Part shown: piece after piece, positions 1-13,444 of the stretch
Numbering within the stretch: the stretch's first letter is position 1
Layout: each line of letters opens with the position of its first letter
DNA from: Oxytricha trifallax
Taxonomy: Eukaryota > Ciliophora > Spirotrichea > Sporadotrichida > Oxytrichidae
Length of the DNA: 64,000 bases
Reading direction: 5' to 3'
NCBI GenBank assembly: GCA_000711775.1
Contig: ARYC01017122.1
Location: 1 to 64,000 of the forward strand
Notes under the pieces: model-generated
Database searches by the model: none
Seen by the model: the letters and a program-made list of their open reading frames with translations, nothing else
What the model was told of the DNA's origin: nothing
Made by a program: the position numbers and the translations under genes

Positions 1-144
1 ACTCTTGTGCAATAAAAGCAAGAATAAACTTAGAAGTAAAGATTGAATGTTAAATAACACGATATGAGGGGTCTGTCTAATTCTAGTGTCTATGAGGAAA
101 ATATAGCAAACTCTTCTCAGATATTACAAAACGATATTGCTTGA
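1..144 (+). CDS. C-terminal end of a gene entering from the left (partial)
   Basis: With TAA/TAG read as Gln, frame 1 is open from the first base to TGA at 142-144, giving about 47 residues rich in Gln, Asn and Ser, like the neighbouring proteins. The start lies outside the window. No domain is recognisable. The stop is 155 bp upstream of the next gene's ATG. It could be a chance open stretch, since it is short, but its codon content resembles the adjacent coding regions. Confidence 0.45.
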
Positions 145-298
145 TTATGAAAGGCTAATACTTTGTGATTCATAAATTATAATCAAAATTAAATTAAATT
201 ATAATAACCAGTTGTAATTACAAATAAGTTTTTATTTTAACTATTCCCCTAATTTATAAAATTTAGGCAATAAAATTGACGACTAAAATACTAGTCGC

Positions 299-3200
299 AT
301 GGTCCACGTAAACTTAAAAAATCCAAAAATAATAATTGATCAAAATAATAATGATTTCGGTGAATAATCAAGCTAACTGCTAAGTTATAACGTTTAAAGC
401 CCTGAGAGATAATAATAATTATAGTTTAAATATCAAATAAATAACCAGGCAGTTTCAAATGTAAATTTGGGTGAATTACAATCAAGCGATTTAATAAGTA
501 GAAGTTAAGAAGGCAAAGATTTGAAATTATAATAGAAGGAAATAGAGAAATTCTTAGAGTTTATGTTTGATCATGAATAATAGCAAAATGGACCAGGCTT
601 AATATAGGGGAAACTGAAAAATACTACTAGTAGGAATTTAAAATTACCTATAGATTCCAAAACTTACGAAGAGAGCATGTTTAACGATAAGTTTTCATCG
701 TTTCTACAGGATAATGAAGATTTTCTACAGCCTGAGAACAGTCACAGAATTTTAAATGTTAAGGAGGTTAAACTTCCACTTATAATGATAAAAGCTCAAT
801 AATCTACAACGACTGGTAAAGTTTTAACTCAAATATAAAATGATACTCATAAATCTCAAAATATTAGATTAAATAATGGGTCTACTTAAGGAATATAGAA
901 ATTGATTTAACTTCCTATATAGCCTAAAATATAAGCCAAGAAATCTATATCTCAGTCAACTTCAAGATCTCAAAATAATCATAATAATTCTAGTAAAATT
1001 TGGGGTCATTAAACATAGACAAAATTAATCATGAAACTCCTATAGAAAACTTAAAATTAATCAAATCAAAATTAAGACTAACTTTTCAATCAAAACAAAA
1101 TCAATCAAGATATATAATTTTACTTAGTTAAATCGGAAAGTTAAAAAAAATAATTTTTATCTTTCATTCTTTTTTATTAGCTTATTTATTACTAATCAAG
1201 AAATACAAAATGTAAATGAGTTACTGCATGTACATAAAATCTCAAATCCCGAATATCTCATTAAGATAGATACTATACCGCCCAATAATAGAAAAAACTT
1301 AACTCCTACACCTTTATTAAAGAAAAATGCAAATATCTAATCAGAAAATTTAACTTAAAATATTGAGAGAAAAAGCCAAGAATAATTAGTTTTGGATTAA
1401 AGCCAAAATGAATTTAGATGTATATAATCAAGTTAATAATTTCATTTATATTTAAAAATTTATAAATATGATCTTGTCTTAAATTAAATATCAAAATGAC
1501 TAGACATAGCAAATGATGGGCTCTAATTAGGTAAAAAGACTATTAAAATACACTTAAAAAATTCAATAAAATTCCAAAGAAAATCTTCACTTATAAAATA
1601 CAAAAGATACCACTAATTAAAATAATACCCACATTAATGTTGCAAATTAGTTAGAGGCGTTATAAAATTCATTGGAAATTAAATAACAGACAATGGTTGA
1701 TATTAAAATCCCAAATATCATTGCGTAATTGTAAAGTAATGATATTAGGTTTAGCAATTTAGGGGATGGCATGTTATCTAATGACTAAATCTAAAAACAT
1801 AAATTAGTGTAAAATAAGTCAAAGTTATAAATTTAAGTTTATATGTTCAGGAAAAATTCAGATATCTAGCATAATCATAAATTGAGCACGAATATTAAGT
1901 CTTTTTAAGAAAATATAGAGTAAAATATACTAAATCAGTCAAAGGTTGTCGAAGAAGTTCAAAGATCAGATTTTATATTTGAACTATTTTTTTATAAATT
2001 AAAAAGCAAGGTTACATTCGTTACGTTCTAATTTTAATTTAATATCACATCTTAGATAGTAAAATCAAATGACTCAGCGCATATAGAGATCAATGAAAAT
2101 GAACTTTAAAATATTAAAGCAAGACATATAAAAAAGCAAGAGCTAACTCAAGTCACTTCAACTTTTCTAGAAAATTGTGCAAGATAAAATTGATAAAAAT
2201 AACCTCAGTTAAGATTTTATAGTTATATAATAATTATATGGTAAAGAGGATAAAAAATCACTTTTCTCTATTATAATAGACAGTTAAAAAGTAAATCCAA
2301 AATTTATAAGATGAGATAGGATTATAGTAGATAATGAGCGGCACCAATAATTTGTAAAAAGGAAAAGACTATATGGGCTAAACAAGTTTCATTGCTCATA
2401 AAAGTGCAAGAGCTGGCTTATAAGGATTTTCTAACTTTATGATGAAGAGAAAATCAGCATTAAACAATACAAGTTCTTGAAAAATATCAAATAAGTATAC
2501 TATCACCAATCCCTTAAACTTTTTTATGTAAAATGGAATTAAGTTTTTTAATAAAGCTACAGATTGCAAGAGAAAAATTCACAATAAATGCTAAGCACAG
2601 TCGAAAGCATCGAATCATACTTCAATGATTTATTCGTTAAAGATTAAAATTTTTAGGGGACCTCTTATAACCCAATGAAAATAACTAAACTCTAGTAAGT
2701 TGGTAGAGTAGGGGTTAGGGGAGGAGGTGGGCGCTCACTAAATCACATAAATATAAATATGTGTGATGCTGGAGTTGCCTGCAATTTCGAGAAGACAATC
2801 AACTCTAAAAGTAGTACTATTGAGTAATAATTGAGATCTATCACTCCTGAGGTTGTCATACCTACTTAAGAATTCTATAATTCTATTATATATTTTAATT
2901 CATAATTTCATATAGTAATTTTAGAAAGAATTGATATAGAACGACTACAATCTAAACGAAACTCAATTAAATAACAGCACTTTTACCAACTTAAAATACA
3001 TGACAAATTTCCAGTAAAATTCAAAATCTAATTTAGTTGCTTAAGAAGTTAGGAAATCAAGAAATTCATAAAATTTTTCACTTTCAAAAACCACAAATGA
3101 TATCTCTTAAGTATATTCTCAAAATTAAACTTTCATATAGTAAAATAAAAACTTACCCCCATTAACCAATGAGAGTCTAATGAATAAAATAAGCACTCAA

Positions 3201-6200
3201 AAATTAAACCCTAACTATATTTATTAACAACTCAATAACTTAAAGCCAAAGTAAAATTTGAAACAATTTCAGCCTATACTCTATAAAACAAATTAAAGCA
3301 ATAATAATTCCAAATTGAGAAATAAATATGCTAATGCCATTAATGATCAGAATCAAAGTAAAATTACAGATAGATCTTAAAGTTAAACATAAAATTAGCA
3401 TATTAGTGAAAATATTCAATAAAATTCTACACAAGTCATTATGCTGAGGAAGTAAAGTCAATAGAGCAATAATACAAATAATTACTATGGTATATTTGAT
3501 AATGAGAATAATATTGCTCAATGTCATATATTTTATTGCATAAATATAGATCCAAGTTTATTTAATATTCTTGTAATATTAGTTAGAATCACTCTCCAAG
3601 TCCATTCAAGAAACCAATTTACATTAATAAAAGGAACAGCAGCAGAAAAGATAGCCCCAATTTTGTAAATTTGATTAAAGAAAGTAGCAGTTTTAAAAAT
3701 TCATCTCTAGGCTAGTTAATTATGAGTTCATAGCAAATCAAACTTTGAAGCAAGAGACATTGAATTAGTTAAATTTGAAATGATTTTATTAATAGAAGAA
3801 ATAAATGTAAATTTCTTAATTTTCATAATTGTTTAAAATGATAATCATCATGACAACAACAACAACATAAATGTACACTTGCATTATATGAAAATATTTA
3901 AATTACAAAAGTAAGTTGAATATCTTTATCTCATTAATCAATTAATTCTCTAACAAATTTAAACTTATTCATACTGTCCCAATTTTTAATGTTAATACTT
4001 TAGTTTCTGTGACAAGGAAGTAGTTTTACTCGCACTCTGACAAACAATTGGAACTCATACTAAGAGACAAATTAAACACCTTGCGAATGAGTGAATCTGC
4101 CAAATTTATTCAAAATTATTGGCGTTTATATATAAAACGGAAGCAGTTTAAAAGAATACACACTCAAAAAGAAAAAGCTTAACAAAAATGAATTTAAATA
4201 TATTGGTTGTTAATATTAGTGATTGTATTATAATAATCATAAGGGATAAAAATTATAAATTTATAAGCTTGCAAGAGGATATAGAAATTCTGGAAGAAAA
4301 TTAGAATATTTAGCTTACTACCGAGAGCTTTGTAGTATCGCAAAGACTTTGCAGCTATTAGAATATAGAAATATATTAATGGATTTAAGTAAGAAAAGTT
4401 ATCAAATTTACCTTTCTACTTTAATTGAACTTCAGTAATCATTTTTCTTTGTAGATCTAGAAAGAAAGTATCTGAAGAGCTAAAAATACAACGTTTATTG
4501 AAAAATTTCGATTATTTTGAGTAAATGAGAGAGAAAATTAGGATAGAAGCTGCCATACAAGTACAAGCTGTTTGGAAAATGCATTAAGTAAGAAAAAGTT
4601 TCTATAAAAAATCATAATTCCTTTATATTTATTTTTCGACTTAGGCAATGAAACAGAAAATATTCTTGAAAATGCAAAAGTTAAAAATTGAACAAGCTAG
4701 CAAATAAGCTAATCGGAAAAACAAGCAGCAATCCTCTAAAAATACTAATGTTCTGCAAATTAATTAAGTTTAGAACAGCAAAAACGACAGTAAGTTGCTA
4801 AAAATAGACAAATTTAACAAACATTTTATAGAGAAAACTGGAAATATGGGGACTAACAAGAAAATGACGTCTGCTATGTCAAATAATAAAGGCTATAGTT
4901 TGTAGTAAGTATCTATGAATAAAAATCTTATAGAATATTTGAACAAGCCAAAATCTTATTGAAAATATAACATTTAAAGTTTTTAATCTAAATTTATTAG
5001 CTAGAGTACTTCTAGTAGAAATAGAGAAAGTTAGATGAACTAAGATAAAAGTGTAGAAAATGATAATTTATTTATATTTGTAATTATTCATATTTTTATA
5101 ACTTTCAATGATTTAAATCAATTTTTTCCTCCTGTCTGTAATTTGATATATAAAATAATGATTCTAACAAGATGAGTTAAAGAGATTTGAGAAAGACTTC
5201 TTAAATGAAAGTGAACTCTAAAGAATAGAGCAATTAATAAGAAAGTATTAAGTAAAATTAAACTTAAATTAGCCCAAAATACCCTATGTCAAAAATCACA
5301 CTTCCTTTTAAAGATGAATTTAAATGTTAAATTTTTTAATAAATTTTGTCCAATCTAAATTTTCATCGTTTTCTCATTATTATTTGTTGTAGAATGGGGA
5401 CAAAAAATATAATTTATATCTTTATAAAAAGATGATTTTAACAAGAGTAGTAGGATCAACTCAAATAAAAGTTTTTACGATGGCAACCGTATGGAATCTC
5501 AAGCGATTGAGGATTAAACACCAAGCCATAGATAAAGATCTTATATGGTGAATATTTCATCAAATTAGGATGCAAATTACAAACACAAAAATATTTTAAA
5601 TTAATTTTCCAATTAAGAATTCCTAATTAAATAGAAAAATATTTGCATTAATGCAACAAACTACATTCAATTATTTAAAATAAACAGGAAGATGAGCAGA
5701 GAAGCTCAGAATATTTAGATTATATGATTCTTGGGGATAGTCCAGACAAATATAAAAGATTTGCATAAGAAAGAAAGGATTAATTTAAAGTTCTCAATTT
5801 GGATAAAATTAATGAAGAGTCAATGAGTCCTTCTTAAAGTGCCAGAGCCAAGAGATAATATTAAAAATTAAATTTAAATTATAAATAGCTTAAGAAGAAT
5901 TAAAAATTTAAAACTACATTGAAGTTTTAATGATCAAATAAAAAAAACTCTATAAAAAGATAAACAGTTTTCATTGTGAATTATTAAAAACTTCACAAAT
6001 TAGAATAATTTTTCTAATTGTGAGGGGAGAATTTAGCAAACTAATAATCTTTGGAATTATAAATTTAATAGCTATGAAAAAATCCAATAATTTAAACTCA
6101 ATTGTAAATGAGAAATTATTGATTTGAAAATTTTCATCTATTATATTTTACTAATAATTTAATAAAGTCAGTGATAGATCTAAGAGTTATGCTTAAAGTA

Positions 6201-7845
6201 GCCACTCAAATGGAGAATTTTTCGATGATCAATATACAATTTGTAAAATAATTTAAAAATAGCATTAGACAATAATAAATGAAATTATAATCGATTAATT
6301 TAATATTAATGTACAATTATAATTTATCAAAGCAATGAACAGCCTCCATCTTAGTAGCATATAGTTTATGCTAGACCAGAAAAGAGTAAGTTCCAATCAA
6401 CTTTAGCTCAGAAAATCTAAAGATCAATCCAGCAGAAACTTTTGAAAGAAATGATAAACCAAAATATGAACTCAGCTAGATCAAATAACTCTAAAGAATA
6501 TTTGAACATAAATCATGAGCAGTCTCGTGGAAACCCTTCTCGATTGAATTTCTCTAATAATTAAAAAAACAACAACATAAAGAATATGACTAAAACTCCT
6601 GCTATTAGATCAGACCGTAGAATTTTAGATAGGTAATTGTTTATTGGGGCTACTCCTAATAATGCTTCTTAAAACAAAATGGATAATTTATAGTTTAAGC
6701 GTTAAGAACCTAAAACTTCAACTTCTAACTAAACTAATAATAATAATATGCTGACATCAAACGGCTTTTCAAAATAAACATAAATTGCCAATGGGTTCAC
6801 AAGCAACATGAGTCTCCTGTCACCAGTTAATTTCAAGGTATTGAATAATTCTGGAGATAAAAAATAATCAGTTTAAAGTAATATTCTAAACGTTAATAAA
6901 AACAGTGAAGGGGGAGGTGCTTTGGCAGCTGGCAAGAGGTTTTAGTCTTTTAATATTGGAAGTTTTAACAGTAGTAGTTAGGTTTCTCCAAAGAAGAAAA
7001 ACTCTTTGACTAAAATCACAGTAAAATATTAATATACAATATTCTTGTAATATTATTATTCAGTATTTTTATAAAATTCACAGCATCCAAGCTGAAGTTA
7101 AGTAAATTTGAAGATGGTTAATCTTTTGGTCCGAAAAATAATGTCAATAACAAAATTAAAAAAGAAAAGGATCTCAGTCCATTATCACCAAAGAACAACA
7201 ATTTAGAAGATTAGGAAGACTCGGATGAAGGTACTGAAAATGGTAACAATTCATTAAATGATTAAGAAATTTTAAATGCGATGATTGATACTTAAAAGGC
7301 TTTAAATCATGCCCTTACTAGTCCTAGAGATGAAGCCAAACACTTAAATTAAAATGATAACAAGGTGTATTTTTTAAACTTATTTATATATGTAAAAATC
7401 AACATTATATTTGATTTCGGGTAAAGCTATAAAAATCTCTCTAAAATGTATATCGATTCCCACCATAAATTAAAATCAAGAGCCATTAAGTGGAACTAGT
7501 GTTTTCAAAAGCGTAACCAAATATGTAGATGATATTTCATCAAACTCGCATTTGCTCAATCCGAACGAAGACTTTTTAAGTCCAAGAGGGATGGACACCT
7601 CATAAAATATTAATGAATAAGTGATTACAAGTAATGATGATGGGGATTATTAAGAGTAGGACTTTCCATCTATTCCAAGGAAAACCATAACTATTTTATA
7701 TTAAAAAGTAGTAATGGAAGTTATTTTTATTTTATAGAATATATAACGATCTCAAAATAATTAAATTTCAATTATTAAAACATAGATTTCAAAAGACAAT
7801 AAATCAAATATAATTTCTTTTCATTTTTATCTCATCTTAAAATGA
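299..7845 (+). CDS. Large Q/N-rich IQ-motif (calmodulin-binding-like) protein, interrupted by IESs and introns
   Basis: Starts at ATG 299 (MVHVNLKNPKII...) and runs rightward through many coding blocks up to TGA near 7843-7845. Blocks at 299-1131, about 1200-1495, 1500-2190, 2290-2480, 2530-3130, 3590-4180, 4450-4900, 5000-5320, 5430-5600, 5690-5860, 6335-7020, 7085-7365 and 7470-7845 are open only in the ciliate code. At 4090-4180 and 4530-4620 the protein has IQ-type motifs (for example FIQNYWRLYIKRKQFKR and IQVQAVWKMHQVRKSF), which in known families bind calmodulin or related light chains. The rest is low-complexity Gln/Asn/Ser sequence with short coiled-coil stretches. Two IESs have exact pointers (AATGAT and AAAGATGA). 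A GT-AG intron lies at about 7021-7080. The two pointers join 'SVEND' to 'SNKMSQRD' and 'PFKDD' to 'FNKSSR', which argues for one gene rather than two. Function is unknown; a cytoskeletal or ciliary role is only a guess from the IQ motifs. Some inner junctions are unresolved. Confidence 0.7.
5065..5162 (+). other. IES, pointer AATGAT
   Basis: AATGAT occurs at 5059-5064 and 5157-5162 in the same codon phase. Removing 98 bp leaves one copy and joins two open blocks of the IQ-motif gene in frame. There is no GT...AG border, so it is not an intron. Confidence 0.75.
5318..5435 (+). other. IES, pointer AAAGATGA
   Basis: An 8-bp repeat AAAGATGA is at 5310-5317 and 5428-5435, both in codon phase 1. 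Excision of 118 bp joins ...TLPFKD to DFNKSSR in one frame. Confidence 0.8.
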
Positions 7846-8098
7846 ATTTATTTATAGATATTTAATTTAAATTCTTATTATTTATACAAAATCTTTTTAT
7901 TTTGATATATTACACTTAAATAATTTATATATTAAAACTATCAACACTAGCTAATCAAATTAAAAGTTATGATAAAGTTTAAACTGATTTATCAATTGAT
8001 TTCTTTATTTTTAGATTTTCTTTATTCATTATACACCGAAATAAGTCAATTTGATTAGGATATTTATTGATTCAAGTATAATTATTAATTAATTCAAT
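7846..8098. other. AT-rich intergenic stretch
   Basis: Almost pure A/T between the stop of the IQ-motif gene and the next ATG. No coding block, repeat or RNA is seen. It must contain the 3' and 5' flanks of two genes transcribed in the same direction. Confidence 0.5.
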
Positions 8099-10452
8099 AT
8101 GTCATTAAACAGTGAAAACCAATCGAAATAATATCAGTCAATTACAATTTAAAACCCAAAAACCCTCAAAAATCTAGACATTCTCCCTTCTTTGTAACAA
8201 ACCTTATACATCTAAAGCGAAGAAGATTTCAGTGGAAATAATATAATACAAAACTAAGCTGATATTTAAGATGAGCAAAATATTGAATAAAATGTAGAAT
8301 AAAATATCAATGGTCACCAAAATAATCAAGATTTGTTAGTACCTCAAACTCAGAAATAGTATTTGTTTGAGAGATATCAAGGAGCCAATATTACTCTGTC
8401 TACGCCCTCATAATGGAGAGGTACTCAGGCCTAAAATTCTACAAATTAAAAGGATAAAAGAAATCCATAGAATAGTATTTAATTTTAATTTCGAATTAGA
8501 TAGTTCGTTAATTAGTTAAAATTTAAATTAATAATGCAAAAATGTTTACCATAAAACTAATAAAGTTTATTTATATAGTAAAAGCGTTAATAATAGTGGA
8601 ATAAAAAGGAGAGCAGGAAATAAACTTTCAGATATAATTGAAATGAAAAATTAGTTATAACTTGAGATTTAAGAGTAAAATAACTCAATTGATAAAGTAA
8701 AGATTTAGGATGAACAACAAGATATGAGCTAAAAAGAGTTATTAAAGGAAAGATAGGCAAACTTTCTTAATTAAATTCCCTTTCATTTTGAAAAAGTTCG
8801 AAGTGTAGATGAAATTCTTGATGAACTTAAAGATAAAATTTATATAATAAATTTCATTACACGATTTCTGACATTTATTAAATAAATACAAAAAAGATTT
8901 GCTGCCTATTGAAAATACAAGAAAGAAAAGGCACAATTTCTTCGACAAGCCTAAAAATCCCTATGTTTTAAGGTCTTTAGATAAATTACGAAATATGGAC
9001 AAGAGATAAAAACATTTTCAGGATAAAATTGAAAATATGCGAGATCATATGGCAGTTTATGAATCGCTTTAAGCAAAACCAGCTGTAGAGCAATTGTTAG
9101 GTTAGCACCCAAAAGATATTGATGTTTTAATATAGAAGACTAGGAATTAACTTCACCTAAATTCCAACAAATCTGAGGACAAAAAGTTCACTTCAACTTT
9201 CTATAACAACAAGAACTTGAAAGTACCTCCTCTGGCTTTTAAAAATGATGTGTTTAAAGCAGTTGGAAGTGACCAAGCTTCGTAATAAAATCCAAATGAT
9301 TCTGTAATGACTTAGTTAGATAGTTAGTTTTAGCATTGAAATTAATTCTGGAGATACGGAATCAATCCAGTTAGATAATTCAAACATATTCAGTATTTCG
9401 GAACTATATCTCAAACCTGTAATGACTTAATTAGGAGTTGGTAGACCTCACATAGAGTTCAGCCAGTAAAGTAAACTTAAGAGATATGTTAAAAATACAA
9501 AGATATTAGAAACTTTGAAGAAAAAGCTTCAAAGAAATCCAACTTAAAAAATAGACCTAATCAATACATTCATTAAGTTAAGTATACCAGAAGAGAGTAG
9601 CTTGGCAATAACTGAACTTTAAATTAGTAACTTACTTCAAACTATTCAAGGATAGGGATTTAATCATGAAATTATGGCTTCTTTCGAATTTAAAGACATC
9701 ATAAGACATGGGCTTTTGCTTGAGGACTTAAATCTTAGACTTTAACTTTTACAAATGTAGCCATATCATGACAGTAACAAAAGTGTGATATCCGAATCCC
9801 AATCAACATCCATTTTTCATAATCATGTACCCCATATTCATATTCCAGGTAGTAGGCCCATGAAGTCTACTCATAGTATGTCTCAATTAGACTTAAACTA
9901 AAGTGGAATGGGTTACCCAAATACAGCTAGATCAATATCAAATGCTTTTCACAATTAAGATATTAGCGACTTTTAGAGAGATTTTATGATGAAACGAAAG
10001 AAAGCAGAAGATAATCTAGAGAGATATGAACGCGATGCCAATATTAGTAACCAAAATTAAAGTAACAAATTGACATAATATTTAAGATCTTCATCTTAAC
10101 TTTCTGCTTAAAAACTTAAATATAATGATCCAACCAACTAGGCTCAAACGACTCGTGAAAAGCCTAAGAGTTTCTTAGAGAGGTATATAGATTCAAACAA
10201 AGTACGATTGAATAATGTTGTTGAAAGATTTCCATCTATTGAGGCAAATAGAAAATTCTCAAATGAATTTAGCCCTAAATTAGTTGACTCAAAGTAAATT
10301 ATTGAAACTATTAAACAAGCTTAGCAAGAGAGAGTTTTTAGAAAAAATAAGCTGCTCTTAGAAAAACTTATCGTAAGTATAAACTTTATTCTATAATTTT
10401 ATTTTAGGCTGAAAGAAAATAGAAATAAGCTATTGAAGAATCAGTTAGATGA
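8099..10452 (+). CDS. Q/N-rich coiled-coil protein of unknown function
   Basis: ATG at 8099 opens a frame (MSLNSENQSKQY...) that continues in blocks at 8099-8480, about 8560-8890, 8880-9340 and 9335-10374. A final exon follows a GT-AG intron (about 10375-10408) and ends at TGA 10450-10452. An AT-rich insertion near 8480-8560 is probably an IES. The frame also shifts near 8885 and 9335, where short unresolved IESs or junctions must lie. The protein is rich in Gln, Asn, Ser and charged residues, with predicted helical parts (for example LKRYVKNTKILETLKKKL). No known domain is recognised. It converges on the minus-strand gene ending near 10.53 kb. Low complexity makes homology assignment unreliable. 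Confidence 0.65.
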
Positions 10453-10529
10453 AACCATATAAATTATAAAACCTAATTACTGATAAATTCCCATGAATAT
10501 ATTCTAATATTTCCCACTATCTATAACCT

Positions 10530-12240
10530 AACATGACTAAAATAAAATATAAATTTACTTTTGTAATTTTGGTAATATTCCAGCATTAGTTGCCTCTTAT
10601 TACTCTGCATTTATGAATACTAAAGTCTCTACTATTCTTTCTCTTGAATTCTTTCCAGTGATTTGATTTCCCTTTAATATTTTACATTTTAACTATTAAG
10701 GCCGCTGTCGCAATACATATTTTGATTAAAACCACTTGAGAACCTTGTACTTCTGGCATAATTATTGAAACTATAATATAAATATTTTTAATAATTTTTA
10801 CGAATTATTTTTTTTATTCTTTATTTTAAATAATTGTTATTAAAAACTACTAAGCTAACTTTTGTAGAATTCCATCGATTTCCCAAATTATACATCTTAA
10901 ATTTGCTAGAGATCATTAGAATTTCTTTTAAAATTCTAAAGTACATTTGTCTACTAATAATTTTAAGTTTATGATAAATTCCTCCTGTGAAAGAATTGAT
11001 ATTAGATTTTGTTCAGGAGGTTATCGCTAGACATAATAAGTCGACTTAGAGGTTACTTTTTATTAGAATTGTCTTATAACTCAGCTGAATTCCTATGAGA
11101 TTAAAGAAAAGTAGGTCTATAATTATTTTCAGAGGATAATCTAGAGGAAGAGAACTCTTGAGGTTCTCTATTTGTATTTAATTTTTAGAAATTTAGGGTC
11201 TATGGAAGTTTTATATCTTTAACAAAAATACATAGTTGAGGAAAGAAAGTAATATAAAATTTGTAAGAAATAAAAAATATCTTGCTACTTATGAAAACTA
11301 GATTAAGTTTAGGATAAGATTCTTTATTTCAATCTGTTAAAATTCTTTTGTTAATATTTATTTTCTCCTTGAACTTGTGATTTATCAAATTTTTTATGTT
11401 GTGACATAAAAAAGCTCATGTTAGTCATATTAATTTATTAAAAAAACTTATGAGTTTTATTATTTTAATGAAAAGTTATATTCATGGTCGATTAAAGTTG
11501 GCTTTAATTCATATGTTAATTTTGTTACTCTCCAAGGTTATTCAATTTACCAGTAAATGAAGTTTAATTTTACTACCTAGATTTACTGAAATGATTTCTC
11601 TGTTATTACCTTTACTTATTCAACTGCTAATCTACAATTTAAGTTAAATTTGAAAAAGTACTTCTAAATTGAGTTGATGTTTGTTACATTAAAGCTTATT
11701 GACTCTCTTTTTATGATTATGATAAAGGGGAGTTTAGGTTCGTATTCGCATATTGCTTAGTTTTTGGGAAATTATTTCATTGCTAAGTCATGTTGAATTA
11801 AGTGGGATGGTCGGTAGAATTCAATTTTGTATCAGAAATCTTTGCAAGATTATTTTTCTTACTCTCTTGGAAATTAAATTACGATAAACACATAAATGTC
11901 AATTTTGATTCTTTCTCAATGATCTTAGTAATTTAAGATTCGAAATTTCATTTTGTATTGCGACTTAAATATTAAAATGTAAAAATTAGCTCCCTTTTAT
12001 TTCTATTAAATAATTATGAAATTATAAATGAATGACTTAGTTTATGTCAAGTTCCTCATTGAATTACTAATCTCTAATTGGGGAATTTTATTGTGTTTAA
12101 CTTATACCTAACTTAAATACTTTCATATTTTAACCTTCTTTATTTATCAAAGAGTTTTATAATAATATTTTCTTAGGCGAATATTCTTCAGAGTGAAGTT
12201 TATGACCCAATTGATATTATTATCCTCTCCCTTTTAACAT
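10530..12240 (-). CDS. Q/N-rich protein of unknown function (minus strand)
   Basis: Reading the minus strand from ATG at 12240-12238 gives MLKGRGQQYQLGHKLHSEEY..., open to about 11910. Further minus-strand blocks follow at about 11790-11440, 11150-10850 and 10750-10530, all with the Gln/Asn/Ser-rich composition of neighbouring genes. One reads SRLIMSSDNLLNKIQYQFF; another ends in a helical stretch, NVKYQREIKSLERIQEKEQQ. AT-rich gaps between them are presumed IESs, but no pointer was fixed with confidence. The exact 3' end is not determined: the last block stays open toward the convergent plus-strand gene. The plus strand over the same DNA also shows open stretches but carries several TGA codons, so the minus strand is preferred. 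Confidence 0.6.
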
Positions 12241-12985
12241 TGAATACGAAAATAAAAACTAATGATATTTATTTCAAAGTTATAGTATAATATTGCGCTT
12301 AGTTTTGCATGTTTCTTCCCCAAATTATATATTAAATTTGTTCTAGTTATTTGTTAAAGAGCATATAAATCTAATAAAAAGAAATTATCAATGCTTTATT
12401 TTATATTATATGATAAATATTAGACATTTGTGAAAAAATTGTATTCAATTTAAATATAAAATATATACTTATTCTAATTGTTGTTTTTATAACTCCGTAG
12501 ATATTTATATGAAATAGATTTCGTTTAAATGTATTAATAAAAAACCTTTATTATAGGATCAAACATCCTTATGGGGGTGAGGAATCATCTCTTTTTAAAT
12601 ATTGGTCAGCTTATTTTCTATTTTATTGTGATTAATTCATGTCTTATTTTATCATCAACTCTTAACCATTTAAGAATATAATATTTACCACATTTTCAAA
12701 ACTTATTTTATTTAAAAATATAAACTTAGGGAATAAAAGTATATAAATAAATTAATTCGAGTTCTACATTTTTGTGAATACATATTTTTTTATAATATAA
12801 AATATATAAGAATAAAAAATAAGATGAAAAATATTAATAAAAAATAATTATATAATATAATAAAAATTAAAGCATAAAGCTACTTTTAATTTTATATTAA
12901 TCTTTAAGTATAATTAATTACATATATTAGCTTTAAGATATGTTAAAATCAGAATAAATTACAACAAATTTTTTAATTAATTAAT
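12241..12985. other. AT-rich region without a recognised gene
   Basis: About 745 bp, very AT-rich. No coding block in either strand under the ciliate code, and no RNA gene seen. It contains only homopolymer A/T runs and probably the 5' flank of the minus-strand gene starting at 12240. Confidence 0.5.
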
Positions 12986-13444
12986 ATTAATCTAGTATAT
13001 TCAAAATGGGGAAATTGTAAAAATAAAATTCAAATTCAAATTATATTAATATAAACAGCCTAAAATTTGCAAGGGGTTTAAATAGAATTTGATATAGTAA
13101 GTATCCAAGTATTTCTGTATGAAATGGCCGTTACTATGCACCAACTTCAACAAAAAGTTGGAAAGTTCGAATCCTGCTTTGGAAATTCTTTTATTTTTAG
13201 TTACAATATTATTTTTCATTTATTTTATAACAAAAATAAAAGAATTTCCAAAGCAGGATTCGAACTTTCCAACTTTTTGTTGAAGTTGGTGCATAGTAAC
13301 GGCCATTTCATACAGACATTTTTGGATACTTACTATATCAAATTCTATTTAAACCCCTTGCAAATTTTAGGCTGTTTATATTAATATAATTTGAATTTGA
13401 ATTTTATTTTTACAATTTCCCCATTTTGAATATACTAGATTAAT
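12986..13444. mobile_element. 459-bp palindromic (foldback/MITE-like) element with possible AAT target duplication
   Basis: Two arms of about 218 bp (12986-13204 and 13227-13444) are near-perfect inverted copies separated by about 22 bp. The ends read ATTAATCTAGTATATTC. The element is bounded by AAT on both sides (12983-12985, 13445-13447), which would be a 3-bp target duplication. Short 3-bp ANT duplications are typical of hypotrich germline transposons of the TBE class, but the telomeric ends of TBEs are absent. The 86-codon open frame across it is a by-product of the palindrome. The arms contain a tRNA-like B-box (GTTCGAATCC), but no tRNA fold is present. Confidence 0.8.

Noticed and set aside
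10560-12240. Plus-strand open stretches in which TGA seemed to be read as tryptophan
   Set aside because: The same DNA reads on the minus strand as several clean Gln/Asn/Ser-rich blocks in the normal ciliate code, so the plus-strand reading is a shadow and no code change is needed.
13140-13200. tRNA-like segment with GTTCGAATCC
   Set aside because: The B-box is perfect, but no consistent acceptor, D or anticodon stem forms and the anticodon loop lacks U33. It is not a tRNA gene.
13124-13384. An 86-codon frame starting MAVTMHQLQQKVG
   Set aside because: It spans both arms of the palindromic element, so its two halves are mirror images of one sequence. It is an artefact of the inverted repeat.
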